Shown here in pieces: positions 21,671 through 33,119 of a DNA stretch of 64,000 nt. The stretch lies in assembly GCA_029216955.1 (NCBI GenBank), contig JANAVB010015615.1:62001-126000 (forward strand), in the 5' to 3' direction. The notes under the pieces were generated by a model. It was not told where the DNA came from. It did not search any database and saw only the letters and a program-made list of their open reading frames with translations. The translations under genes and the position numbers were made by a program. Position 1 is the stretch's first letter. The number at the start of each line of letters is the position of its first letter. Source of the DNA: Iris pallida (taxonomy: Eukaryota; Streptophyta; Magnoliopsida; Asparagales; Iridaceae).

Positions 21671-24135
21671 GGTGTTGCCCACTTTCAAAGAGTTTCAGGT
21701 CTCTGTTGAAAGAGAGATGGACAAGAAGTTATTGTGTGTTCGGTCCGACAACGGCAGCGAATACATTGGTCCATTTGATGCTTATTAGAGAGAGCAAGGG
21801 ATATGACACCAGAAGACTCCATCCAAGACACCTCAGCTCAATGTTGTAGCGGAGCGCATGAACAGCACACTGATGGAGACGGTGCGGTGTTTGCTGTCAG
21901 AAGCAAATTTGCCAGAAAGTTATTGGGGTGAGGCTCTTCTCACAGCTGCTTATGTTATTAATTTATCTCCTAGTGTTCTTTTACAGGGTGATGTGCCTGA
22001 CAAAGTATGGTACGACAAAGAACTATCATACAATCACCTGCGAATGTTTGGTTGTAAGGCCTTCGTGCATGTACCGAAGGATAAGAGGTCCAAACTTAAG
22101 CCGAAGACGAGGCGGTACATCTTTGTCGGCTACAGTCGAGATGAGTTTGGCTATAGACTCTACGACCCAGTGGAAAGAAAGCTCTACAGAAGCAGGGACG
22201 TGGTATTCATCGAGAATCATACCATAACCAACACTCAGGATTCCGAGACGCCTTCTGAGGCTGAACAATTGCCTGAGTTAGAGTCATTTTGCTTTGAGCA
22301 GTTTTCAGAGAACATCGCAGAGGATCCAGTTATGGAAGAGCCAATACATAGAGTTGCTCCCAACCTTGATCATCAGCCTGTTGATGGTGGTCAGGGTGTC
22401 CCACAGGAGGATGAGCATGCCGGGAAGGCAGTTTCTGAAGGGGACGAGGCTGCTGGCATACAGCCAACACCAGTAGCTCTATTGAGAAGGAGCGACAGAG
22501 ATCGTCGACCATCTACGAGATACTCACCGTGTGAGTATGTGCTACTGACTGACGGGGGAGAGCCTAAAAGTTTTACAGAGGCTATGGAAGATGAACACAG
22601 GCAGGAGTGTATGCAGGCTATACGGGAGGAGATGGGTTTCTTATACGCCAATTCTACTTACGAGCTGGTGCGATTGCCAAAGGGCAAGAAGGCTTTGAAG
22701 AATCGATGGGTGTTTAGAGTGAAGCAGACAGATGATGCTACTCGCCCCCGATACAAAGCGAAGCTGGTAGTTAAAGGCTATGGTTAGCGGAAAGACATAG
22801 ATTATGATGAGATCTTTTTATCAGTCGTCAAGCTATCATCTATTCGGGTGGTGCTAGCATTGGCAGCCAGTTTCGACTTGGAGGTCGAGTAGATGGACGT
22901 GAAGATGGCATTCCTCCACGGTGATCTTGAGGAGGAGTTATACATGGAGCAGCCAGAGGGATTCTGTGAGAAGGGCAAGTCATATTTGGTCTGCCGGTTG
23001 ACGAAGAGCTTCTATGATCTAAAGCAAGCTCCAAGACAGTGGTACAGGAAGTTCGAGTCGTTTATGGAGGAGCATGGTTATGCACGGATGACGTCAGACC
23101 ATTCTGTTTTTGTGAGGTACTTTGCCAAGGATGATTTCATCATTTTATTGCTCAATGTTGATGATATGCTATTAGTGAGTCAGAATGCCACTAGGATAGC
23201 TGAGTTGAAGTGCCAACTGGGCGCTGCCTTGTCTTTGAAGAATTTGGGTACAGCAAAGACTATTCTTGGGATGAAGATCAGCCGAGAGAGAGAGAGAGAG
23301 AGAGTCAAAGCTGCTACATTTGTCCCAAAAGAAGTATATCTACCGGGTACTTCAGCATTTCTGGATGGACGGATCAAAGAAAGTGAGTTGTCCCCTTGCG
23401 GCCCACTTTAAGCTCACTGAGGAGCAGTGTCCATCTACCGAGGACGAAAAAGAAGATATGGAGCAGGTTCTATATGCCTCAGTTGTAGAAAGTCTTATGT
23501 ATGCTATGGTGTGTACGAGGCCAGACATCGCTCATGTAGTTGGCACAATTAGCAGGTATCTTTCAAATCCTGGAAGGGTACATTGGAGTGCGGTTAAGTG
23601 GATTCTACGATACCTTCAGGGCATTGCCGATTGGAAACTTTTTTTTGTTGGTGATGAGCCGAAGCTGGTTGGGTATACTGACGCTAATATGGCTGGAGAT
23701 GTAGACACGAGGCGATCGACTTCGGGCTATGTGATAATGTTTACTAGAGGAGCGGTATTGTGACAGTTGCGGTTGTAGAAGTATGTTGCCTTGTCAACGA
23801 CAGAGGCAGAGTACATTACGGCGATGGAGGCTTGCAAGGAGTTGTTGTGGATAAAAAAGTTGTTACAAGAAATGGGGCTGAAGCAAGAGCAGTATACTTT
23901 ACTTTGCGACAATCAGAGTGCTATTCACATTGTAAAGGATCAAACCTTTCATAGCCGGTCCAAGCACATCGAAACTCGATATCATTGGATACGGGATATG
24001 GTTGAGAATAAGGACGGGGAGCTTGATAAGGTTCATATAGATGATAATGGAGCAGATATGTTCACTAAGATTATACCAAGGGTGAAGTTTGAGTTCTGCA
24101 GGCAGATCGTCGGGATGACGATCGCCTCCACATAG
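21671..24135 (+). pseudogene. Copia 2 integrase-RT-RNase H, with several stops
   Basis: Integrase begins at the RSDNGSEY region and has a TAG at about 21786 and a TGA at about 21803 (Arg expected). The longest open stretch is 21858-22787, covering the rest of integrase and the start of RT. TAG stops near 22786 and 22891 replace Gln codons (GYG*RK, VE*MDVK). RT continues 22893-23411 with NVDDMLLV in place of the usual YVDD. A GA microsatellite at 23285-23304 sits in the reading frame. RNase H spans about 23640-24135 with YTDANMAGD, STTEAEY and SKHIETRYHWIRD. Element 1 is the closest relative in the window. Confidence 0.85.
23285..23304. repeat. (GA)n microsatellite inside RT
   Basis: About ten GA units follow the ISRE motif of copia 2 RT and encode extra Arg-Glu pairs absent from element 1. 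Confidence 0.9.
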
Positions 24136-24137
24136 TT

Positions 24138-24153
24138 GTAAAGGGGGGAGAAA
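24138..24153 (+). promoter_or_regulatory. Polypurine tract of copia element 2
   Basis: TAAAGGGGGGAGAAA sits directly before the LTR start TGTTAGAG. Confidence 0.9.
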
Positions 24154-24918
24154 TGTTAGAGTGGGTGGGGTTCCCAATCTATATGGAGAAGACCTCGGAG
24201 TGCGACGAGCGCCGTCTGTGTGTCAGAGAAACCCGGGGAGGTGACGAGGCCATTCGGAGACGAAGAAGAAGCTCAGGAGCTACCAGAGTACTTTCAGGAA
24301 TAGGAGAGGCAGAGTTCTGGCCAAACTCTGCCCCCTTGGTTCCAGAACTGTTCTGTCACAAAAACACAGAGTTCTGGCCGAACTTTGTATCGACGGACTA
24401 AGGCTGATTTCAGGATATTTTTATACCATTGGATCGTATCCTATGATCCAGGTTTTGCTGCAGATTAGGGGATTTATACATAGTTTATCCTAATCCTAAT
24501 CATAACACAACATTGAAGAAAATAAAGAGAAAAGAGGCAAGAGTATCATTGCAACTTTGGGAAAGAAGAAGGAGGATTGAAGGCCGTTTTCGAAGGAGGA
24601 TCGTGTTCGGGTAATCTCTACTCATTGTATTTGTTCTTTGTAGCCTTGTAATCAATTATTCTTGCTTCCAAGTGTTGTGGGGATCCTAATGGATCAGGAG
24701 AAGTTTGTAGAGGGTGTACTCCTTTATTTCATTACTGAAGGCTTCTCAAGGGTTGGACTCCGATCATCCCATGATTTTTTCCTGCAAGGGTTTTCCACTT
24801 CAAAAATTCTCTGTGCCTGCGTGGATTTGTTTGGTGTTTGGTTCGTGCATTGTATTGCTCGGTTCTCTCGCAGGTAATCTCTAGTTTGGGAAAAGGTTTC
24901 CGCGTTTCTTTCCCAACA
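24154..24918 (+). repeat. 3' LTR of copia element 2
   Basis: 765 bp, TGTTAGAGTGGG...TCCCAACA, clearly related to the LTRs of element 1. It contains two GAGTTC/GAACTC-type palindromes (24309-24332 and 24364-24388) and a GTTCCAGAACTGTTCTG block. Confidence 0.9.
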
Positions 24919-25012
24919 ATGAGAAAGGGTATGGCAAATAGATTTTGAAATCTTATAATTTTATATGGAACACTTTTCTAGTGATATTCATATGATTTTG
25001 TGTTATTCTCAG

Positions 25013-27346
25013 GTGGCACCAACTTCTCCGATGGAAAATCAAATGAATGCAATAAAGATATCTTTTATTTGAGTTCTGTACCATAGAAACTGCAACTGAC
25101 TACTTCAGAAATAAAAACGCACTCGGACAGGGTGGATTTGGTACTGTCTACAAGGTAATTTTTTGTATTTATAATGGTGGGACCTCTGACATCAGTCACA
25201 TCCAGCAACTTCCTCATTTTCTTACATAACTCACTTGTCCATAAATAAAAATAATAATTATAATAAATGTAAGTAAAGCTTTCCTGTTTGCTTCCAGAAA
25301 AGAGTGTTCTTCCTTTATTCCTGAATTATCCAAACTATGTGGTTACCACATTCAAGTGTCAGCAGTACTGAAACTGCTTACTACCCATGGCAACATTCTA
25401 TTCGAGGCATTAGTGAGCAAAGCCAGACACCAACTAAAATATCTAAAAGTATTGCAAGAACATTTAATCTCTTTATATCTAACTAAAAATGACATATAGT
25501 CTTGAAGTTCTAAGTCCGTCTTCCTAAATTTCTATTCATGCAATGTTGCTATAAATATTCAGAAATACCTTCAAATACTTGAAGCTAATGGGTCAAGTAT
25601 GAAATGACTTCTCTAAAGCCTGCTAATTATCCAAATAAGTGAGGACCTGTGAAACTCATGGTGGAAGCAAAGTTTAATTATATGTTTATTGTTGGATGCA
25701 AAATTTTACAGGGTAAGCTTGGCAACAATCAAGAGATAGCAGTAAAAAGACTTGGTAGAACTTTGCTCCAAGGCGTTGATGAGTTCAAGAATGAGGTTAT
25801 GGTAATTGCCAAACTTCAGCATAGAAATCTTGTTCGGCTTCTTGGATGCTGCATACAAGTTGAGGAGAGGATCTTGATATATGAGTACATGCCCAACAAA
25901 AGCTTGGATTTCTTCCTATTTAGTATACTCTTGCCTCCTTTATTTATTATCTTGAGTGCAACTTATAACATGCTAATTCTCTAAGATTGATATGATCATT
26001 GTTCCATATAAGGATAATGGTGATATGCCGGTTGGAGGGTGTCATAATTGACAGCAAAAAGATGTTAAGCCATTCTTCTGATATTGCACGTACACTTGCA
26101 AACAAAATTAATGTTTCGATGTATTTGTGGAAAGATGTTCTCCTTAATGCATCCTTTCTGGTCAACAACACAACTGCTTCTTTCCCTCCATGAGATGAGA
26201 CCAGTGCATTGGACCGATGTATAAGAGAACTAAGTTGGCATTGTGTTGTCTATAATATTTCCGTATTAAGTCTTGACAAGCTCTCTTGACATATTATCAA
26301 AATGTATCCTTCTTGGCTCTATAAGGGTATCAATGTGATGATCCTATCATAAGCTGACCCAATTTCTTTGCGGGTGTCAAATCTATGAAGATGCCCATAC
26401 ATTTCACTTTTACATATTTCACTCCACATGTAGAATCACAATTCTACTTCATTGGGTAAAAAAAATAGTTAACACCCTTTGATTGCAATCTTCCAGATAA
26501 AGAAAAGGTGCAATATTGGACTGGCAAACAAGATACCAAATTGTCATAGGGATCACTAGAGGACTACTCTATCTTCACAATGACTCAAGATTTAGAATTA
26601 TTCATAGAGATCTCAAGGCTAGCAATATTCTACTGGATAAGACGATGAATCCAAAAATCTCATATTTTGGTATGGCAAGACTTTTTGGTGGTGATGACAC
26701 CGATTTTAAAACGAGAAAAGTTGTTGGTACATAGTAAGTATCATTCATAATCAATGTGTGGTTGCATAGTTTCTTTGTTTGAAACTCAATAAGCTTTTAT
26801 TTTGATGTTCCATACAGTGGATACATATCACTTGAATATGCTGGGTGGATTTTTCTCTTTGAAGTCCGATGTGTACAGTTATGGAGTACTAATATTAGAA
26901 ATTATAAGTGGAAAGAAGAACAGCGGGGCATACCCTTTCCCTGCATACATAAACCTTGTAGCACATGTAAGTAAGCTTTGACATAGCCATCTTTTAACTT
27001 ACAATTAAAATTGACCATTACAATTTGTATCTTGGTTCAGGCATGGAATTTGTGGAACGAAGGAAAAGCATTGGAGCTAGTTGATGAATTAATGAGTAAG
27101 AGCTTTTTGGAGGTTGAGGTGTTAAGATGTATAAAAGTTGGTTTATTATGTGTGCAAGAACTTCTAGCAGATAGACCGTTGATGTCTTCTGTAATGGTAA
27201 TGTTGGGTGCCGATCTAACATCATTACCAGAGCCTACGTAGCCAGGTTTCATCAAAACAAATTTTTCGTTTGAATTGGACCAAAATAATAGCAAGCAAGA
27301 CAAGCATACGTCAAATGACTTGACAATTACACTGGATGCTAGATAG
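25013..27346 (+). pseudogene. S-domain-type (G-type lectin) receptor-like kinase, kinase-domain relic
   Basis: Members of this family are plasma-membrane kinases in self-recognition and defence signalling. Only kinase exons remain: 25013-25154 (glycine loop GQGGFGTVYK), 25712-25922 (AVKRL lysine, [13 protein letters not shown]), 26497-26733 ([14 protein letters not shown]), 26818-26966 ([14 protein letters not shown]) and 27041-27346 (GLLCVQELLADRPLMSSV, ending ITLDAR). Splice sites are consensus and intron positions fit the family. Defects: a one-base deletion at about 26507, DFG changed to YFG (loss of the Mg-binding Asp), a frameshift at about 26850, and a TAG at about 27239 where the family has Gln. 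The extracellular and transmembrane exons are missing upstream, where the truncated copia ends. This is the only host-type gene in the window. Confidence 0.85.
25985..26460 (+). pseudogene. Possible copia integrase remnant in a kinase intron
   Basis: In the third intron the frame 25999-26193 reads ...SMYLWKDVLLNASFLVN, like the copia integrase stretch YLWGEAVLTACYLIN. Near 26300 a KCILLGS-like piece could be the following KCIFLGYS block. Both are short and frameshifted, so this is only a suggestion of an old insertion. Remaining intron sequence has nothing I recognise. Confidence 0.35.
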
Positions 27347-28045
27347 GAAATGAAGAACTTTTCTCAACTTTCCTCGAGGTTTCTTTTGGGAAGCAATTTC
27401 GAACAAACATTAGAAACTCTACATCTGCCGGTTACAGTTATCAAAATCAAGTTACACTTCCAGTCATTATATTTGTACAATGTATTTAATAAATAAAAGA
27501 TATTGTTTTTTGAGCTTGTAGATTTTGCTAGACGATCATAGTGATTTATCTCATGTTGTTACTGTCAAGGATTTTTATGGTCAATGCTTGTTATATTATG
27601 GTTTTTGGCAAGAAGAATGGTATAAATATTTCTTTAAGAATTAAGACTATCTTGAATCAGAAAGTACAAAGATCAAGCGTAGCTTACATCTCTTAGAAGG
27701 ATGTTACTGCAAGTTGACGTCTTCAAAGGAAAAAAGATAAACACATTGCCAAATGTCCAAAATATGGACATGAAATATAAGAAGTATGAACTTTTGATTT
27801 ATAGAATATTAAGATCACACAGGAAGCCAAGAATATTTATGGATCTACGGAAAGAGATTAATGCCACTGTCAGAGAGGATCTCTTACAAGGAAAAAAAAA
27901 TCAATAGCATGAATATTTGGGTAGTTCAAATTAAACGAGAAGTTAAAAAGAATTTTAGTTGAAAGAAGCAAAGTTTTATTATCTTTACAAAATTATGTTA
28001 TATACCTTAACCCTATACGATTTTGAAAATTTTTGGCAACAAGAA
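27347..28045. other. Kinase 3' flank, no gene seen
   Basis: This is AT-rich sequence after the kinase stop. AATAAA at 27488-27493 may be the old poly(A) signal. A 68-codon frame at 27701-27907 matches nothing I know and is not supported as a gene. Confidence 0.5.
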
Positions 28046-28882
28046 TGTTGGTATTGGGTGTGGTTCTCAGCCTATGTGGAGAGCACCCTGAAGTGCGATT
28101 AGCGACATTCGTGTGTCGAAGAAGCTCGAAAAGTCGAAGGTGACAAGGTGGCTTGATTTTAATGCATATCAGAATATGCTAAAAATCAGTATCACAGTCT
28201 GCGGTATATCGTTGACATACCGCTGCCGGTGTATCGCCGCTATATCGGTCTGGCAGTTTTTCGTTCCAGAATAGGTTCCGACTCGAAGAGGACAATTTTC
28301 AGAATAACGTCGGTATACTGAAATCGATATATTGTTGATATATCGATATTGTAGTTGAAAGCCAAATGTGGATATTTTATTAACACCATTGGATCGAAAT
28401 CAATAGTTTAGATCTATTTGTGATTAGAGGGCTTTAAATAGGTCTTTTCTAAACCTAGTCTATTATGATCTATATCACTGAGAGATCAAAAGGAGAGTTT
28501 TTTTTCAAAGGTTTCAACTTTCAAATATAAAGGAATTGGGGCTATTTTGATCAGAGATCGATTCGTGGAGATCATCGGTGATTGCTTATTGTTATCTCAT
28601 CTTCGGTAACCTTGCGTAATCTGTTTATATTACTTTAAGTAGTTGTGGTGATATGTTTGGATCGATTGACGTTTGTAGACGTGTAATCTCTATTTCCTTT
28701 GTGAATGCTTTTCTAGGGTTGGACTCTGGTCGTCCCAAATTTTTTTGTTACAATTTTATACATAAATATCATTGTGTTTGCATTGTGTTTTCATTGTTCT
28801 TTTACCTATTTCTTAACTTTTGTTTTATCCTCGACAGGTCCTATCAGTTTGGGAGAAACTTTTCCATATTTTGTTCCCAACA
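28046..28882 (+). repeat. 5' LTR of copia element 3
   Basis: 837 bp, TGTTGGTATTGGG...GTTCCCAACA, followed three bases later by a primer site. The first 60 bases resemble the LTRs of elements 1 and 2 (TGTTRGAGTGGGTGGGGTTCC), but the body differs, so it is a related, diverged family. Only about 40 bp of interior follow before other repeat sequence begins. Confidence 0.8.
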
Positions 28883-28885
28883 GAA

Positions 28886-28897
28886 TGGTATCAGAGA
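28886..28897 (+). promoter_or_regulatory. Primer binding site of copia element 3
   Basis: TGGTATCAGAGA follows the LTR end by three bases. It is the initiator-tRNA type site with its last position changed. Confidence 0.8.
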
Positions 28898-28921
28898 GAG
28901 ACTCTTCCGATACTAACAGAG

Positions 28922-30245
28922 TGGGATAACGCCCCAGTCCCAAAATACGTAGGATTAGGAACATAAACATGCCAACCGTATAATAAATATACGTAAGCTG
29001 TAAAATACAGTAAAACTATGACAACTAATCTCATCCACAAAATAAAGACAAAGCTTTCTAGAATTAAGAATTTGTCATTTGTACATGTAGTTGGGCAGAG
29101 ACAAATCCACTACCAACTATTTAAAGGAGAAGTAATACATAAACAATAAAATGATTTGGCAAGAGTAGTATGGACGATCCAAGAGCAAGTCATCTTCGAA
29201 GGAATAGAGAAGATCACGACCTTGGCTAGAACACATGTAAAAAGTCAAGAGCACACACCTGGAGAGATCACTAGGTCCTCAGAGGGACGTAACATGATAC
29301 ATAATATTATGCCATAAAACTGAATATAAACTGCTCAATAATAAGTCAAATTGGATTAAAACATGGTCCAATACTCAACCCTTAAATTAGTGTATTCCCC
29401 CAACCAAACAAGGACGGGAGATGGCACCCTAATCCACGATGAAGTATCTTTCCATGCCATAAATCTAATATGGTATCTGGACCACAACAAGGTTTAGTAC
29501 CTTCTCATCGAAGCAGTAAACTACACCTACAACAAAACAAGGACAAGGTGTGATAAACTAGTCCGCGATAAGTTACTGTTCTAAGTCGCGATCAGATATA
29601 AGTACCCAAACCAAAAGTACCTATATACCTAACAGATAAGGTAGCATAACCATTCTAAGTGAATGCAATTTAAGAACAAACCTCCAACGCATGGGCTCTC
29701 TGGCTAAAATAGGATCAGCATAATCCCCCCTTGGGACACCAGGGGCCTCAAGCATAACCGTTCCTCGAATGTCATTAGCCAGCAATAAAATAAATAGCTC
29801 GTCAACCTGCATTCTACGAAGCGTACGGTCATAAAGGTAAATTGCATAATAGCCCATACGCTAAGGATACGTCATCCCCACCCTATGCCTATATGTTGTC
29901 TTCACAACACAAGACCTCTATTAACTGCTAAGTCAAACTAATCATGCATAATACTATTAGGGTTAAACCTATCGTACGACTTATACGTACCGGTGGCCAG
30001 CCAGCTACGCATGTCCGAGTTCTATATGCGACTCGCGACTTCGTGGCACAAATGTGTCAAGGCCTATGAATGCAACACAACAAAAGATGGTATCTTAAAT
30101 CTAGGTTTAATGTGCATAAAATAATTAAACATCATGAAATAAAACTAGAAAGTAACATTTGCATCTCAATATAACTATAAAACACATTTTATTTTGCAGA
30201 GGAAAATAAATAAATAAATGTATGAAATATGAGCTAATATGAGCT
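28922..30245. mobile_element. LTR-like sequence (LTR-C), left part
   Basis: It begins near GGGATAACGCCCCAGTCCC, like the ACGCCCC termini of gypsy LTRs in this window. It runs without genes to the Tat insertion, where GAGCT (30241-30245) is duplicated on the other side. The remainder is 48861-49735. The true left boundary and target duplication are not resolved. Confidence 0.5.
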
Positions 30246-30568
30246 TGTTTGCCATTAAAATTCTTTTATTGCAAATTTCAATACAAACAGAACAGTGTTA
30301 CAATATAGGACTTAGATGTAGTCCTAGGAGTACACTTTTGTTTATCTGGGTCCCTTGTGCTGATGGAGTGAGTGGTAATGCGTTGACTCCGTTGACGATC
30401 TGACTACGGTTATCGGTTCTCTGAAGGTTTGGATTGCTCTGGGTGCTGGAGCTTGCTGAGAGGAGAAAGACGTTGAGTATCTGTATCTGCCTCTCTGGTG
30501 GTGTGTTCCTTCGTTTTTTGTACGTAGGATCGTTCTGTGTGTATGTGTGAGAAGGAAATGATCCCTCT

Positions 30569-30576
30569 ATTTATAG
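30569..30576 (-). promoter_or_regulatory. Sense TATA box in Tat 3' LTR
   Basis: TATAAATA on the minus strand, about 320 bp before the LTR 3' edge, the normal position for the genomic-RNA promoter. The equivalent in the active 5' LTR is at 46941-46948. Confidence 0.7.
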
Positions 30577-31254
30577 TTTTTGTAGGCTGGCTGCTCATGC
30601 GCGCATGTAGGATACGCCTGTACGCGGGGACGCCACGTGGTGATTGCTGATGGTGGCGCATGGACGATGCATCTTGATCGAGGGGTTGACTTCTTCATGC
30701 TGCTGTTGTGAGCCGGCACGTAGCAGAGAATAAGATCTTTCTGTTGCTGAAATCTTGGGTGAGTTGAGTCAAAGGACACGTGTCGTTGACCCATGGCTCG
30801 GAGATCTCGGATTTGATGAGAGAATGATCTGGTAGGATGCGCCTAGGATTGGGCACATGAGGAGGCATTGGCTCGTAACCTTTAGGAATCACAAACCATT
30901 CTGGGCGCATGGCTTTTGAGGTGCATGCAGAGCTTTAATGGTGACTTTCCTTCTGTCTTTAGGGATCAGTGAAAAGTCTGAAGCGCATGGCTTTTGAGGC
31001 GCATACGGATTTGGGTGCATGGCTGCGGAGGCGCATGCGAGTGGTTGGATGGCCATGTGGCAGTAGCCATCGGAGAAAAGTAATGATGATGCTGACGTTG
31101 TCGACGCTTCGTCTTCTAAAAAAGCTGCCAACTGTTCAGACTTCGGGAGACGTGCTGCCAACTCTGTCAGTTTAGCCTTTAATGTTTTTGACATTCGATG
31201 GACAGCTGAGTGGGCGCGTCGATCGGCGTTCCACTAGGCGTATAGGGATGCATG

Positions 31255-31375
31255 GGGGCGCGTCCTCTATGATGCGCTTGGTGCTGAAGGGCGCGTCTGT
31301 GTGATGCGCTTGATGTTGAAGGACGCGTCTGTGTGATGCGCTTGATGTTGAAGGGCGCGTCTGTGTGATGCGCGG
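31255..31375. repeat. 32-bp tandem repeat in Tat 3' LTR
   Basis: About 3.7 units of a GGGCGCGTCTGTGTGATGCG-type sequence; units begin near 31257, 31289, 31321 and 31353. The same repeat is in the other LTR at about 47633-47755. Confidence 0.9.
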
Positions 31376-31559
31376 TCTGGCCGGCACATCCGCTTCGTGA
31401 CACGTCTTTAATGGTGCGACTGTTACGTTCTTCGAGTGCTTTAAATAGCCATTTTGACTTGGCTGAATTTGAAGCATTCGGTTCATCCATTTAATGTAAA
31501 TTCATTGTACGGAATTCGGAGAGCCATCCACTTGGCACATGGGTTTGATTTGCCCGGCC

Positions 31560-31567
31560 TATAAATA
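31560..31567 (+). promoter_or_regulatory. Antisense TATA box in Tat 3' LTR
   Basis: CCTATAAATAGTGG on the plus strand within U3. It points into the element, towards the antisense gene. The same box is kept in the other LTR at 47933-47940. Confidence 0.55.
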
Positions 31568-32481
31568 GTGGCATGGAGAGAGGGTTTGCTTCTCGTTCTC
31601 TCACGTTCTTTCGATATGAACTCGATTACTCGGATGCATTCTGTTGATGAGATGCTCCCGAGGGTGAAGATGCGACGCCATGTCTTCGTTGATGCACTTG
31701 AAGGTGACTGTTATATCCAAAAGTCGGAGTCGAGGGCTTCCGAGACAGGCGGAAGGTGCCTGTTGCATCCAAAGATAGGGATGCTCGGGCCTCGTCTTCG
31801 TTGTGCAGGAAGAGCCGCAGATCGGAATGGCGGTGCTGCGACTTTGGGGGCTCTTTCTTCCTTCAAAGTGGGTGTTGCCCACTCTGGTTGTGTTGAAAGC
31901 TGCTCCTTTAGCCGTGGTTTCGATTACGGTCTTCCTTGGCCTTTGGAGGCTCTTTCGAAGCCTCCTCTGGCCACAGGTCGGCTTGCGGTGCTCTTCTCTT
32001 CCTCGGCTAGAGGGTTGATTGCCACCCTCGTTCTGCTCAATAAATGTTTCATTAGTCGAAGCATTTTGACGGCGGTGAGCCTGGCTTGAAGAGCGGCACA
32101 TAACTGGGCTGCTGAAGGGATGCACATAACTGGGATGCACATAACTGAGCTACTGAAAAGGATGCGCATAACTGAGCTGCTGAAAAGGATGCGCCCTGTT
32201 GAGGGCGCATGGTGGGATGCGCCTGACTGAGGGCGCATGGTGATTGCTGCGCCTTTTTGAGGGCGCATATTGGCTGCTAGCTGTAGACTTAGGATCTTTT
32301 TTTTAGAAATTCTCCTTTGTACCATCTTTTCTTAGACATGTAATAGACTTTTATATGTAAATAAAAAGTCCTCTTTTGATGTCTATATTTGGTGTCTTTG
32401 CTGTAAAAGTACTTTGTCCGAGCTCTGGCGCATGTAGTCTGGCGTATAGGATTTCTGGTCCTGATATTCCATGCTTCTACA

Positions 32482-32493
32482 AGACCCCTTTAA
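32482..32493 (-). promoter_or_regulatory. Polypurine tract of the Tat element
   Basis: TAAAGGGGTCT on the minus strand abuts the 3' LTR start TGTAGAAG. Confidence 0.85.
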
Positions 32494-32755
32494 AAGTTTT
32501 CAAAACTTTTAGATAAGTTTTGGAATACTTTGAATAAGAAGCATGGTGGTAGAGGCGCATGACTGTCGGGGCGCATAGATACTCCGCGCATCAGTGATGG
32601 GGCGCATGCTCCGCTCAGTTAATACAAATGATAACGCCTCGGTAACCGAAAAGATTAATAATGATCTTTTTGGTTTTATTTGCGGTTATCTCTTCACAGA
32701 ACACGAGGCGACGGCTGAGGTCACTCTTCATCGGTTCATGCGTGCGACCAAGCCC

Positions 32756-32763
32756 TATAAATA
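32756..32763 (+). promoter_or_regulatory. TATA box of the antisense gene in the Tat element
   Basis: CCCTATAAATAGGCGAG lies 96 bp upstream of the first ATG and is followed by a GA/CT-rich leader (GAGTTCTTCCTC...CCCTAGCTTTTCTTC) typical of a plant 5' UTR. Confidence 0.65.
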
Positions 32764-32851
32764 GGCGAGAGATAGAGAGAGAAAGAGTTCTTCTTCTCCT
32801 TGCTTTTGCTTTTAGAGTTCTTCCTCAAAAACCCTAGCTTTTCTTCTCTTA

Positions 32852-32950
32852 ATGGCCCCCAAGACTCCTCGCAGCGGTGCTGGCAAGGGAAAGGAGTCGG
32901 CGGAGTTCGCCGAAGAGGATGCTCCTGTAGCCATTGTGACTCCGGCTGAC
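32852..32950 (+). CDS. Antisense gene, putative first exon
   Basis: ATG at 32852 opens MAPKTPRSGAGKGKESAEF, a basic then acidic N-terminus of about 33 residues. The frame ends at GAC|GTGTGA, where GTGTGA can act as a splice donor; otherwise the frame stops two codons later. The best acceptor downstream is TTGTTGTGCCAG at 33415. Joining GAC (phase 0) to 33416 gives a frame one base off the long frame that follows, so either a different donor is used or an indel has occurred. The position just after TATA box and leader supports a real gene start. The exon pairing itself is inference. Confidence 0.5.
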
Positions 32951-33119
32951 GTGTGACCCGCTGTGATGGGTGGGTGTCGTCTCTTCCCCTATTTTCTTTG
33001 TTCAGACGAACTTTGGATCATGCGGCTGAGTTGGTGTGCCCTAACTCTCTGCTGCCGATGCGCATGGACTTCTGTCTGCGCCGAGGTTTTATCCCGTCGA
33101 CGTGTATAGGTTTAGGCCT

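Larger units (their letters stand above)
21671..24918 (+). mobile_element. Ty1/copia element 2, 5'-truncated sister of element 1
   Basis: It starts abruptly within the integrase core, at the position equivalent to about 15160 of element 1, directly against the LTR ending at 21670. The rest of integrase, RT, RNase H, polypurine tract and 3' LTR follow on the plus strand. No 5' LTR, gag or protease is present in the window. The right end (24918) abuts kinase-gene sequence. Confidence 0.9.
30246..32481 (-). repeat. 3' LTR of the Tat element
   Basis: 2236 bp, TGTAGAAGCATGG...GGCAAACA on the minus strand. AATAAA near the 3' edge (minus strand, about 30263-30270) may serve as the poly(A) signal. 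It holds a 32-bp tandem repeat at 31255-31375 and ATGCGCCC/GGGCGCAT hairpins near 32189-32245. The plus-strand frame 31568-32089 (173 codons) begins inside the antisense TATA region and has a 5' counterpart in the other LTR, but resembles no known protein. Confidence 0.92.

Noticed and set aside
27701..27907. 68-codon basic frame after the kinase
   Set aside because: No homology recognised, no promoter or splice context.
30410..31490. Minus-strand frames of 70-104 codons in the Tat LTR
   Set aside because: Located over U5/R and the 32-bp repeat; repeat-driven, not conserved in length in the other LTR.
31568..32089. 173-codon plus-strand frame in the Tat LTR as a gene
   Set aside because: The copy in the other LTR has a different length (228 codons) and there is no recognisable domain; kept only as a possible leader of antisense transcripts.
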